From a bacterium (GTDB lineage: Bacteria; JAMOTN01): a stretch of DNA of 44,340 nt. A program made the translations under genes and the position numbers. The notes under the pieces are model-generated. The model was not told the DNA's origin, searched no databases, and was given only the letters and a program-made list of their open reading frames with translations. Below are positions 7,656 through 15,716 of this stretch, one piece after another (within the stretch, counting starts at the first letter, position 1; every line of letters starts with the position of its first letter). Location of the stretch: positions 1 through 44,340 of the forward strand of contig JAMOTN010000028.1 in assembly GCA_027062325.1 (NCBI GenBank), read 5' to 3'.

Positions 7656-9641
7656 GTGAGAGGGATAGCGAAGTTCTGCTTTTTAATGATTGTGATGAAC
7701 TCTTTTATTGGATGTGCTTTGAGTTTAGCAAATAAGGTGGGAAAAGTTGAAGGTATAGTTTTAGATATGTCTTATCAAAATGGGAAATACTGGCTTTTCA
7801 CTTCAGATGGAATTTACAAAGTTTACAATGAAGATAAAAAATGGTGTTTGAAGAAAACTTATGAAAACGACATTCTTGAAGTTAAGTTGTCTAACTCCGA
7901 AAATAAAGCCTTAGTATTCGATGGAAAAGAGTACCGTGTGTTTGATTTTTCCTTGACGCCTCCTTTGTGGAAGATTGTTAAGATTCCCTTAGTTCCACTC
8001 GCAGTTGGAGTTGATGATGAGGGAGAAATAGTGGCAGCTGATGATAGGAGCATTTGGATAAGTACTGGGAATGAGATGTTTAAAAAAGAGAAGTTTGTGC
8101 CTTTAGATGTGAGGAAAATAGCTAGCCGTGTATATCTACTTGCTTCTTCTGATGGTTTATACGTTTTGGATTTAAAGCAGGGGCTTGGATGGCGAACCTT
8201 CAATAGAAGAGTAAGTAAAATTTTTGTTTATGATGGTGAGTATTACTTCTTGTCGCATGATTCGCTTTATCATTTTAAATTTGGAGAGGATATTGAGATA
8301 AATAAACTATTAAGTGTAAAGGTAAAGGATTTTTGTGGAAAAATGTATGGTGGATTAGTGCTGATATTAGAAGCAGGAGTTTACATTTTAAAGGAAGATG
8401 GTAGCCTGCAACTCATGGTTGAGGGAAGTTTTGATCATGGTCGGGTTGTTTTGAGTAATGGAAAATACAAACTGTTGTTGGAGAGAAATGGCTACTTGGA
8501 GGAGTATGAATGGTTTGATGATCCAAAGGAGCAAAAGGCTTATGAGATGTATACGTTAGCGCGAGAAAAGTATAAAAAGGGCGATTATAAAGAAGCATTA
8601 AAATTGGCTCAGGAAGTGGTTAAACTTGCAGATAAGGAGGAATATGTCTTTTTTCTTGGAAAAATGTATGTTTTAAATTCTCAGCCCCTTAAAGCAATAT
8701 TTCTTTTGAAAAAGTTAAAAGGAATTGAGGCCCAGAGACTGCTTGCTCAGGCTTATGTGGCGTTGAAAAGATGGGATGAGGCGTTTAAAGTATTTTCTCA
8801 TTTACATCAAGAGGGGAGTTTGACAGCTGAAGAGATGTTTGATTGGGCTAAAAGTACGTACAATTTAGGAAGAAAAGAGGTTGCTTTCAAGATTCTTAAA
8901 GGAATTTTAGACATGGGAGCTAGACTAAAAAGTGATTATTGGAGGTTTACTGCCAAAGTTGCTTTTGAACTGGGGGATTACAAGTGGTTGTTAGAATTTT
9001 TGAAAAAGTGGTATACAGTTAATCCTTATGATTACTACATTCCATTTATGAAGGCCAAAGTTTACTGGTTGACAGGTGGAAGTTTTCAAACTGTAAAAAC
9101 TTACTTAGAACAGGCTTTACAGATGTGTGCGTGGCGAGATGTGGATATTATAACCTGGTTTGGTTATGTAAAGGTTGCATTGGGAGAAAGTATTGAAAAA
9201 GGTGAATTTTTAAAGAGTGATGTTTTGCGGCTATACATTAAGTTATCTCACGGTGAAGTATTTAAAAATATGGAGTATAAACGGTTTGAGCAACCCGGGT
9301 TTGGGGAGTTTTTATACGGCTTCTTTCTTGAAAATAAGTGGAAGTTTAACGAGGCTATAGAGTTTTACAGGTTTTCCCAACGGGCAGGAATGAGAGGACC
9401 TGAGGTGATGTATCGAATTGCTGAGAGCTACAGAAAAGCAGAGGCTTTTGAAGAGGCATTGGTGATATATAAAGAGATAATGAATAAATGGCCTGATTAT
9501 CCGAAAATGTTAGATCTTCAGAAAAAGATCAAAACTATAGAGGGAAGTGTTGTTGGTACAAATGAAAAAAGGAAGAAGGAGAAAACTCAAGAGCAGACGG
9601 ATGATATTGAGAAATTGTTGGATAAAATAGAAGTTGAATAA
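7656..9641 (+). CDS. TPR lipoprotein with N-terminal propeller-like region
   Basis: 661 residues, not recognised as a named family. The N-terminus is a lipoprotein signal: Arg, Lys, hydrophobic core, then SFIGC with Cys20 as the predicted lipidated residue. Residues ~30-290 contain repeated short strands ending in Asp/Gly turns (YWLFTSDGIYKV, VYLLASSDGLYVLDL), as in beta-propellers. From ~295 the protein becomes helical with TPR-like units (AREKYKKGDYKEALKLAQEV, ALKRWDEAFKVF, EALVIYKEIMNKWPDYPKM). The C-terminal 30 residues are charged and probably disordered. GTG 7656 is chosen because later in-frame ATGs would remove the basic signal-peptide residues; GGGGGAG is 13 bases upstream, a long spacing. 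Likely partner of the preceding barrel. Confidence 0.7.
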   Translation: MRGIAKFCFLMIVMNSFIGCALSLANKVGKVEGIVLDMSYQNGKYWLFTSDGIYKVYNEDKKWCLKKTYENDILEVKLSNSENKALVFDGKEYRVFDFSLTPPLWKIVKIPLVPLAVGVDDEGEIVAADDRSIWISTGNEMFKKEKFVPLDVRKIASRVYLLASSDGLYVLDLKQGLGWRTFNRRVSKIFVYDGEYYFLSHDSLYHFKFGEDIEINKLLSVKVKDFCGKMYGGLVLILEAGVYILKEDGSLQLMVEGSFDHGRVVLSNGKYKLLLERNGYLEEYEWFDDPKEQKAYEMYTLAREKYKKGDYKEALKLAQEVVKLADKEEYVFFLGKMYVLNSQPLKAIFLLKKLKGIEAQRLLAQAYVALKRWDEAFKVFSHLHQEGSLTAEEMFDWAKSTYNLGRKEVAFKILKGILDMGARLKSDYWRFTAKVAFELGDYKWLLEFLKKWYTVNPYDYYIPFMKAKVYWLTGGSFQTVKTYLEQALQMCAWRDVDIITWFGYVKVALGESIEKGEFLKSDVLRLYIKLSHGEVFKNMEYKRFEQPGFGEFLYGFFLENKWKFNEAIEFYRFSQRAGMRGPEVMYRIAESYRKAEAFEEALVIYKEIMNKWPDYPKMLDLQKKIKTIEGSVVGTNEKRKKEKTQEQTDDIEKLLDKIEVE

Positions 9642-9666
9642 TAGTTGCTAGAGGAGACGTGATGAT

Positions 9667-9942
9667 ATGGAGATAGCTGGTAGTTTAACACTGGGTTTTA
9701 TACTGGGATTAGCAGTTGGGTATGCATTGAAGAAAGTTTTGAAATTAATGCTACTGATTTTAGGGGTAGTGATCATAGGTATTCAATTGCTGGTTCATTT
9801 TGATGTGATTTCTGTTACGTGGAATGGAGTGAAGTTTTCTATTCCTATCAACGCTGGCAAAATTTTTGAAGTTACTCTATACAACATTCCGGTAACAGGT
9901 GGTTTTTTAGTAGGATTTTGGTTGGGGTTCAAAAGAGGTTAG
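9667..9942 (+). CDS. Small FUN14-like membrane protein
   Basis: 91 residues with three hydrophobic segments: GSLTLGFILGLAVGYALKKV, then LKLMLLILGVVIIGIQLLVHF, then GGFLVGFWLGFKRG. The GFILG-x-AVGYALKKVLKL pattern followed by a long hydrophobic helix and a ...VISVTWNGVKF stretch matches the small bacterial FUN14-family proteins. Their function is unknown. Bacterial members are typically about 100 residues, so this one is complete. GAGGAG lies 10 bases before the ATG. It follows the TPR lipoprotein by 25 bases and is the last gene before a 137-base gap upstream of secD. Confidence 0.7.
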   Translation: MEIAGSLTLGFILGLAVGYALKKVLKLMLLILGVVIIGIQLLVHFDVISVTWNGVKFSIPINAGKIFEVTLYNIPVTGGFLVGFWLGFKRG

Positions 9943-10079
9943 TAGAATGTATTTGCGTTTAAAACTTGTTGTATTCAAAAGGTTTTGTTAAATTAAAAAT
10001 ACCTTGTGTTTGTATTATATTTTTTGGTATGTAGTATGTGTATTGTATCACGAGCGTAAAAAGTAGGGAGGGATGTTCT

Positions 10080-11597
10080 TTGAAGGACTTAAGAATTAGG
10101 TTCCTCATCATTCTATTTGTATTAGGTATTACTTGGTGGTTGGCTTTTCCTTTAAAAGAAAAGGTAAAATTAGGGCTTGATTTGAGAGGAGGACTTGACA
10201 TTACCTATGAAATTGATGTAGATCAGTTGAAAAAGCTGACTTCTGATCAGCGGGCACAGTCTATTATGGATAAATTAGATGAGTTGGGAAGTGTTGATTA
10301 CAAGGTAACAGTTGATAAAGATGGTTCAATTCACGTTAAGATTAATGATTTACCTAAGAATAAACTTGTTGAGATTGAAGCTTTGATGCAAGGATTTGTG
10401 AATTACCAATTTATAAAAGTTGCCGATGGCGAATACACTCTTCGCTTTAAGAAAGAAGCGTTAACAAAACTTATAAAGGATGCGCAAATGAAGGCAGTTA
10501 CGGTTATAAGAAACAGAGTTGATGAGCTTGGCGTTAAGGAGGTTAATATTACAACTTATGGGATTGACAGGATAAGAGTACAAATTCCTGGTATAAAAGA
10601 TGCTCAAGAGGCGATTGATATTATTGGACGTACGGCAATTTTACAGTTTAGGTTGGTTGAAGGACCTGCTGCTTCAATGGATGAGAAAGTGTCTGATGAT
10701 GTAGAGATACTTCCTGAGATAACAGACAAAGGCGTTCGCTATTGGAAAGTTCAAAAACGTGTGTTATTGACGGGAGACATGTTGAAAAATGCTTATGTTG
10801 GGTTTGATAACATGGGACGTATTGCTGTTGATATAGAGTTTAACTCAGTTGGAGCTCAGAAATTTGCTAAAATTACGAATGAAAATGTCGGAAGATTATT
10901 GGCGATTGTATTGGATCAGAAAGTTCAATCAGCTCCTCAGATAAGGGAGCCAATTTATGGAGGACGTGCTCAGATTACAGGAAACTTTACAGACAAAGAA
11001 GCTAAAAAGTTGGCAATTGTGTTGAGAGCAGGTGCACTACCTGCTCCTCTTAAAAAATTGGGAGCTACCATAGTGGGACCAACTCTTGGAACAGATTCTA
11101 TCAGAAGAGGAGTTAAAGCTATTACTTACGGATTCTTATTAGTGTTGCTTTATATGATGGTGGTTTACGGTTTTGCTGGAGTTATTGCCTCGTCTGCTTT
11201 GGTTGCAAACTTCATAATAATGATGGGAATAATGGCTTATTTTAATGCAACACTTACCCTTCCTGGAATTGCAGGTTTAATACTCACAGTTGGTATGGCT
11301 GTTGATGCAAACGTTATCATCTTTGAGAGGATAAGAGAAGAGTTAGCAATGGGTAAGACGGTTGGAGCGGCTATCGATTCAGGTTTTTCAAAGGCGTTTT
11401 GGACAATATTTGATGCGAATATGACAACTTTGATAACCGCTTTGGTATTGTACTTTTATGGTACTGGTCCAATAAGAGGTTTTGCGGTTACTTTGAGTGC
11501 GGGTATTGTGGCTAGCATGTTTACAGCCATATTCATGGTCAAGTTCATATTTGACTTCTTCCACAAGATAAGACAGTACAAAACATTGAGTATATAG
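10080..11597 (+). CDS. secD: Protein translocase subunit SecD
   Basis: Inner-membrane RND-like subunit that uses proton motive force to help SecYEG export proteins. About 505 residues with one N-terminal membrane segment, a large periplasmic P1 domain and five membrane segments in the last ~170 residues. Family motifs: KLGLDLRGGLDI just after the first segment, RAGALPAP before the second, and GMAVDANVIIFERIREE in the fourth. TTG 10080 is chosen because AGGGAGGG at 10065-10072 is 7 bases upstream; the in-frame GTG at 10038 would add 14 residues and has no such site. The 137-base gap upstream (9943-10079) is AT-rich; TATTAT at 10013 could be a -10, but no good -35 goes with it. Confidence 0.95.
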   Translation: MKDLRIRFLIILFVLGITWWLAFPLKEKVKLGLDLRGGLDITYEIDVDQLKKLTSDQRAQSIMDKLDELGSVDYKVTVDKDGSIHVKINDLPKNKLVEIEALMQGFVNYQFIKVADGEYTLRFKKEALTKLIKDAQMKAVTVIRNRVDELGVKEVNITTYGIDRIRVQIPGIKDAQEAIDIIGRTAILQFRLVEGPAASMDEKVSDDVEILPEITDKGVRYWKVQKRVLLTGDMLKNAYVGFDNMGRIAVDIEFNSVGAQKFAKITNENVGRLLAIVLDQKVQSAPQIREPIYGGRAQITGNFTDKEAKKLAIVLRAGALPAPLKKLGATIVGPTLGTDSIRRGVKAITYGFLLVLLYMMVVYGFAGVIASSALVANFIIMMGIMAYFNATLTLPGIAGLILTVGMAVDANVIIFERIREELAMGKTVGAAIDSGFSKAFWTIFDANMTTLITALVLYFYGTGPIRGFAVTLSAGIVASMFTAIFMVKFIFDFFHKIRQYKTLSI

Positions 11598-11652
11598 AAA
11601 GGTGTGGGTAGGAGAAAAGTAGTTTAAAAAAGTACGTGAGGAGGGAAGATGT

Positions 11653-12582
11653 ATGAACAGGAAACCAATAAATTTTATGGGCGCTGCAAAATACCTATTT
11701 CCAATATCCATAATCCTTATGATCATAAGCTTGGGGATTCTTACTTTTAAGGGATTGAATTACGGGATAGATTTTACAGGCGGAACGTTGCTGCATCTCA
11801 AATTTGAAAAGGAAGTATCTATATCTGATTTGAGAAAGGCTGTAGCGGATACTGGTTTAAAGGTAAGAATACAGCCTGTAGCTAAGGGAGCTAGTTTTTC
11901 ACAAATTGGTATGGGTATGAAGTTCAAGAGTGATGAGTGGATTTTAAGCACTGTTTATCTAAAGGATTCTGGAGAAGGTTGGACAAAAGCAAAGTTTATA
12001 AAGGTTTTGGAAGATAGATTAGGAGTAAAAGTAAAAGAGATACTCAAGAGTTCTGATGTGGGACCGACTATTGGAAAAGAGTTGAAATGGAAGGCAATTA
12101 AAGCGGCAGTTCTTGCTTTGATTTTCATGATGATATACATTACTTACCGCTTCGAGTTTTGGTTCGGGTTTGGTGCAGTATTTGCTTTGGTTCACGATGT
12201 TCTATTAACACTGGCGGTATTTTCGTTAGCAGGGTTTGAAGTTGAGTCTTCTTTTGTTGCAGCAATTTTGACATTGATAGGTTACTCTTTGAACGACAGC
12301 ATAGTTATTTCGGATAGGATTAGAGAAAATATGAAGATTCGCTACAGCAAGGATTTTGTAGAGTTGATAAACGTTAGTTTGACGCAGACATTGAGAAGAA
12401 CTTTGAATACCTCTCTTACAACTCTTATACCTTTGACACTGTTGGTGTTATATGGAGGGCCAGCTTTGTTTTCTTTCTCATTTGCGCTTTGGATAGGTGT
12501 GCTTGTTGGAACGTATTCTTCCATATTTGTTGTATCTCCAATAGTTTTACATGCTCAAAAAGGTGCATGGCGAGTTAAATAA
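11653..12582 (+). CDS. secF: Protein translocase subunit SecF
   Basis: Partner of SecD in the SecDF complex. 309 residues, a typical length. The N-terminal membrane segment is followed by LNYGIDFTGGTLLHLKF, the SecF signature. The membrane core contains SSFVAAILTLIGYSLNDSIVISDRIREN and the TLRRTLNTSLTTLIPL segment. The ATG is preceded by GAGGAGGG. It follows secD by 55 bases in the same orientation, as is usual, and a hairpin with a T-run lies 76 bases after its stop. Confidence 0.96.
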   Translation: MNRKPINFMGAAKYLFPISIILMIISLGILTFKGLNYGIDFTGGTLLHLKFEKEVSISDLRKAVADTGLKVRIQPVAKGASFSQIGMGMKFKSDEWILSTVYLKDSGEGWTKAKFIKVLEDRLGVKVKEILKSSDVGPTIGKELKWKAIKAAVLALIFMMIYITYRFEFWFGFGAVFALVHDVLLTLAVFSLAGFEVESSFVAAILTLIGYSLNDSIVISDRIRENMKIRYSKDFVELINVSLTQTLRRTLNTSLTTLIPLTLLVLYGGPALFSFSFALWIGVLVGTYSSIFVVSPIVLHAQKGAWRVK

Positions 12583-12625
12583 TTTGCTTAGTTGAAGGTT
12601 GAACAGAATGTGTGGTTGTGTTTGT

Positions 12626-12656
12626 TTGAAACTTTGATCAATAATGGGATTATAAT
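12626..12656 (+). promoter_or_regulatory. Possible promoter for the 12724 gene
   Basis: TTGAAA (12626-12631) and TATAAT (12651-12656) are 19 bases apart. The -10 is a perfect consensus. The predicted start point (~12661-12664) falls on the first bases of the hairpin at 12661-12682. Only 36 bases lie between the hairpin's T-run and the ATG at 12724, and no promoter is seen there. So either this promoter or read-through from secF must serve the gene. Confidence 0.4.
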
Positions 12657-12658
12657 TT

Positions 12659-12687
12659 AAGGTGGCAGATAGTTCTGCCACCTTTTT
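12659..12687 (+). terminator. Rho-independent terminator-type hairpin after secF / leader of the 12724 gene
   Basis: Arms GGTGGCAGA (12661-12669) and TCTGCCACC (12674-12682) pair perfectly over 9 bp with a TAGT loop, followed by TTTTT; the flanking AA/TT add 2 bp. This is a textbook intrinsic terminator. It probably ends the secDF transcript, but its position directly after a TATAAT box means it could also act as an attenuator or a 5' stem-loop. Confidence 0.9.
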
Positions 12688-12723
12688 CATTGTTGTAGCT
12701 GTTGTTGTAAAGGAGGGATAAAT

Positions 12724-14085
12724 ATGAGAAGATTAGTGTCTCTTATTTTAATTGTGATTTTTGCTTCGATGGTTGTATCGGAGCCAGTATTGGCAGGAAC
12801 ATGGTCTAAAAAAGGTAGAAAGGCTGGTGAAAGAATAGGTGGAGCTATAGGGGAAGCTATAGGTAGTGCTGTAGATATGGTTGTGGTTGTTGGAGATAGA
12901 ATTGTATATGCGGGGAAGCAGGTGTTGAACTCTGTAAAATCTGGTGTTGATCAAATTTTTGGGAAAGTTTCAGGAGTTGCAGCTGGAATTGCTGGTGGAG
13001 TAAGTAGTGGACTTAGTGCTACTGTTAATGCTGGGAAAAATGTGTTAGATTCTGCTAAAAGTATGCTATCAGACGGCATCTCTAAATTTAACTTTGCTGT
13101 TTCCCAAACTGGACAGGCAGCATTTTCTGCTCTTGGAAAGGTTGGAAGTATTGTGAGGAGTGCAGCTAAAGCTCTAATTGAAGTTCCAGCGGAGATGGGA
13201 AAAGCACTTGTCTCAATAGTTATAGATACTGCTACTGCAGTTATGAAAGTTGTAGGAAAAGGCATTGCTTTTTCTGTTGGTGTTGGTAGTTTGGTTGTTA
13301 GTGCTTTGAAGGATTTATTTAAAGTGTTGGATAAAGGGGTTGAGAAGGCAGCTAATTTCAATCCCAAAGCTATAATAGACTGGGCAAAGGGAGCACTTGC
13401 AGCTGTTGTTTCTGTTTTAGCAGGAGTTGGAGATCTTGCTTTGAAGGGGGCAAGAGAGTTTGTAAGATTGGCAGAACTTATTACTATAAAAGCAGTAAAG
13501 GTTTTCTTAAAAGGGGTTGCCAAGGTTTTGAAGATTACTAGAGATGGAATTGATGTGGCTCTTAAAAAAGTGAATGGTGCAATTTCAAATTTGGATAAAG
13601 CTGAAAAAGAGTTGGAAAGCGGAAATGCTAGTAATGCTAAGAAGTATGTATCTACAGCAACTTTGAATGTTGAAAGTGCAGTTAATAATTTGAACAATAC
13701 TACAATTAAAGCATCTGTTAGTTTAAATAAAACCAAATATGAGATTTTGAAAACGGATTCTTCTAAGGAGTATGAAGACTATGCTCCTTCAAGAAGTGAG
13801 GTTGTCAGGGTTGCTGAGGAAACTCAGAAGGTGCAGGAGAATCTTATAGAAGCAGATGATAGTATAACTGCTTCAATTGATAGAGCTAAGCCTTCCCTTG
13901 AAAAATTGGAAACTGTGAGTGAAAATATAGGCGTGTATGAGAACTATAGAGCTTATTATAGATTGTATGTTGAGACTTTGAAAAAATACAAGGAGGGGAA
14001 GGTAAGTAAAGATGAATTGGATAAAGTTAGGAAGAAGTATTTTGAGTCTTGGAGTAGGTATAAGAAGCTCATTGGGGTTAAGTAA
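12724..14085 (+). CDS. Secreted Gly/Ala/Val/Lys-rich helical protein, unknown function
   Basis: 453 residues with no family I recognise. The Sec signal peptide has RR, a hydrophobic core and likely cleavage after PVLA. Residues ~25-280 are a run of similar amphipathic helices rich in Gly, Ala, Val, Ser and Lys (AGERIGGAIGEAIGSAV, KVSGVAAGIAGGVSSGLSA, KALIEVPAEMGKALVSIV) with almost no aromatic residues. That composition is seen in surface-binding or phasin/LEA-like proteins and in some membrane-active proteins. Residues ~285-453 are a charged, coiled-coil-like region with Asn/Ser-rich turns. A strong AAGGAGGG precedes the ATG. Bracketed by terminator-like hairpins, it may be its own transcript. 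The strong ribosome binding site suggests high expression (inference). Confidence 0.75.
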   Translation: MRRLVSLILIVIFASMVVSEPVLAGTWSKKGRKAGERIGGAIGEAIGSAVDMVVVVGDRIVYAGKQVLNSVKSGVDQIFGKVSGVAAGIAGGVSSGLSATVNAGKNVLDSAKSMLSDGISKFNFAVSQTGQAAFSALGKVGSIVRSAAKALIEVPAEMGKALVSIVIDTATAVMKVVGKGIAFSVGVGSLVVSALKDLFKVLDKGVEKAANFNPKAIIDWAKGALAAVVSVLAGVGDLALKGAREFVRLAELITIKAVKVFLKGVAKVLKITRDGIDVALKKVNGAISNLDKAEKELESGNASNAKKYVSTATLNVESAVNNLNNTTIKASVSLNKTKYEILKTDSSKEYEDYAPSRSEVVRVAEETQKVQENLIEADDSITASIDRAKPSLEKLETVSENIGVYENYRAYYRLYVETLKKYKEGKVSKDELDKVRKKYFESWSRYKKLIGVK

Positions 14086-14098
14086 CAATGGAATTAGT

Positions 14099-15031
14099 TT
14101 GAATTTTAGAAAAAATAAAATATGGGCAGCACTGCTTATGTTGAGTGCTGCCCTTTTCATTTCTGGTTGTATTTATATTCCTGTTTTTTCAAGGTGGCAC
14201 TTTATAACAGAATTGAGTGTAGAGTATCCAATAGATATAGCTAGTAAGAATGGTTTCTTTTATGTATTGAGTAGGACTGGGAAGGTAGTGGTTATAGATA
14301 AGACTGGTAGCTTGACTCGTGAGATAAAACTTAGAAAAAGTATTGGTTATGGTGCTACAGGTATTGCTATAAATAGTGATGCCACGAGACTCTATATTGC
14401 TAATCCTTCAAAGGGGAAGGTTTATGTGGTCAGTGCTCAGAGCGGTAGAAAGTTGAAGACTATAGCTTATGCTCCATTTAAAGGTGAAAAATTGGAGGAT
14501 GCAAAATTAGAAGAGATAGTAGATGTTGCTTTGGGTAGAGGCGGAAGGCTTTTTATGCTTGATTATAAAGGAGAATTCATAGTAATGAAAAAGCGTCTAA
14601 AACTTTCGGAGGCTAAATTTGATCTTTCTTCTGTTGCGACAAAGGTTAATTACCCCTGGGGAATAGCAGTGTGGGATAGGGAAGTTTGGGTTACTGATAC
14701 TTATAGCAGAGCTGTTAAAGTTTATTCTTATAGTGAGGGAACTAAAACTTTAAAAGTGGTAACAGCTTTGATTAATAAAGGAATAATGTCCTTACGGCAT
14801 CCATTTAAAGTGAGTTTGACTGAGAATTACGCTTTTGTTACAGATACTGGTTGGATGCCAGTTGTAGTTTATAACCGTAAAACTAAGAAGTTTATAGGAG
14901 GAATAGGGTCTTTTGGAGAAAAGCGAGGAAAAATTATGTTACCTGCTGGTATTGCTTCAACGGAAGATGGGAAAGTTATTGCGGTAGGAGATATTTATAG
15001 AAACAAAGTTTTAATTTTCAGAAGGAAGTAA
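14099..15031 (+). CDS. Beta-propeller (NHL-like) lipoprotein
   Basis: About 310 residues. The signal is a lipoprotein type: MNFRKNKIWAALLMLSAALF then ISGC, with the Cys lipidated. The mature part shows repeated blade-like units: GFFYVLSRTGKVVVID, GIAINSDATRLYIANPSKGKVYVVS, PWGIAVWDREVWVTDTYSRAVKVYS, YAFVTDTGWMPVVVYN and GIASTEDGKVIAVGDIYRNKVLIF. These suit a five- or six-bladed NHL-like propeller. Ligand unknown. TTG 14099 is chosen because it gives a basic n-region before the hydrophobic segment; it has no clear Shine-Dalgarno, and the frame is open further upstream into the previous gene. A perfect hairpin with a T-run lies inside its first 20 codons. The UDG gene follows after 12 bases. 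Confidence 0.7.
   Translation: MNFRKNKIWAALLMLSAALFISGCIYIPVFSRWHFITELSVEYPIDIASKNGFFYVLSRTGKVVVIDKTGSLTREIKLRKSIGYGATGIAINSDATRLYIANPSKGKVYVVSAQSGRKLKTIAYAPFKGEKLEDAKLEEIVDVALGRGGRLFMLDYKGEFIVMKKRLKLSEAKFDLSSVATKVNYPWGIAVWDREVWVTDTYSRAVKVYSYSEGTKTLKVVTALINKGIMSLRHPFKVSLTENYAFVTDTGWMPVVVYNRKTKKFIGGIGSFGEKRGKIMLPAGIASTEDGKVIAVGDIYRNKVLIFRRK
14124..14157 (+). terminator. Terminator-type hairpin lying inside the next gene's signal-peptide codons
   Basis: GGGCAGCAC (14124-14132) and GTGCTGCCC (14145-14153) pair perfectly over 9 bp with a 12-base loop, followed by TTTT at 14154-14157. It lies 38 bases after the stop of the preceding gene, where a terminator is expected. It is also within the open frame of the downstream lipoprotein, encoding part of its hydrophobic signal segment. 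Confidence 0.75.
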
Positions 15032-15043
15032 GGGGGAGTTGAG

Positions 15044-15676
15044 GTGTTATTTTCTGCTCAAGATTGGGATGAGTTGGAAACTTCCCTTCGAAGTTGTAAA
15101 AAATGTCCTCTTGCAGAAAACAGGACCAATGTTGTTGTTGGAGAGGGAAACAGATCTGCGGAGCTAATGTTTGTTGGAGAGGCTCCTGGGGCTGACGAGG
15201 ATATTCAGGGAAGACCATTTGTAGGTAAGGCTGGGCAGCTTCTGGATAAGATTTTTGAAGTGGTAGGATTGGATAGAAAAGAGGTTTACATTACAAATAC
15301 AGTAAAATGCCGACCTCCGGGTAATCGTGTTCCTAACAATCAGGAGATGACAGCTTGTGCTCCGTTTTTGGAGATGCAGATAGAGTTAGTTAATCCAGCA
15401 GCTTTGATTGCTTTGGGATCAACGGCTCTCACTTGGTTTTTGGGCAAAGGTTATGCTATAACTAAAGCGCGTGGAAAGTGGTATAGGTGGCGTTATAGGT
15501 TTGTTTTTGCTGTTTTTCACCCCAGTTATTTACTTAGAAATCCATCGCGTAAAAAAGGATCTCCAAAGTGGTACATGTGGCAAGATATGCTGCATCTTAT
15601 GGAAGTTTACGGTAGAATTAAAAATGGGGAAAGGATAGATTCAATTCTAAAAGATTATCCCGAAAGGTTGGGGTAA
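15044..15676 (+). CDS. Uracil-DNA glycosylase, family 4 (4Fe-4S)
   Basis: Removes uracil from DNA at the start of base excision repair. 210 residues, typical of family 4 enzymes, which are common in thermophiles but not limited to them. The four Fe-S cysteines are present: Cys18 and Cys21 (CKKC), Cys89 (VKCRPPGNR) and Cys105 (TACAPF). The catalytic-loop motif is GEAPGADED near residue 45, and FHPSYLLRNPS near the C-terminus carries the conserved His of the leucine/intercalation loop. GTG start with GGGGGAG 5 bases upstream. Next to recJ in the same operon-like run, so this is partly a repair neighbourhood, although an unrelated membrane protein lies between them. Confidence 0.92.
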   Translation: MLFSAQDWDELETSLRSCKKCPLAENRTNVVVGEGNRSAELMFVGEAPGADEDIQGRPFVGKAGQLLDKIFEVVGLDRKEVYITNTVKCRPPGNRVPNNQEMTACAPFLEMQIELVNPAALIALGSTALTWFLGKGYAITKARGKWYRWRYRFVFAVFHPSYLLRNPSRKKGSPKWYMWQDMLHLMEVYGRIKNGERIDSILKDYPERLG

Positions 15677-15716
15677 ATATTACTTCCAGATAAATATTTG
15701 CTTGGAGGTAGAAGTC

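Noticed and set aside
10013-10018. TATTAT as a secD -10 box
   Set aside because: No acceptable -35 at 16-19 bases; mentioned with secD only.
12951-13736. 261-codon minus-strand open frame inside the secreted helical protein gene
   Set aside because: Shadow of a Gly/Ala/Val/Lys-rich gene whose codons leave the complement free of stops; no ribosome binding site, Ala/Thr/Leu-rich without domain features.
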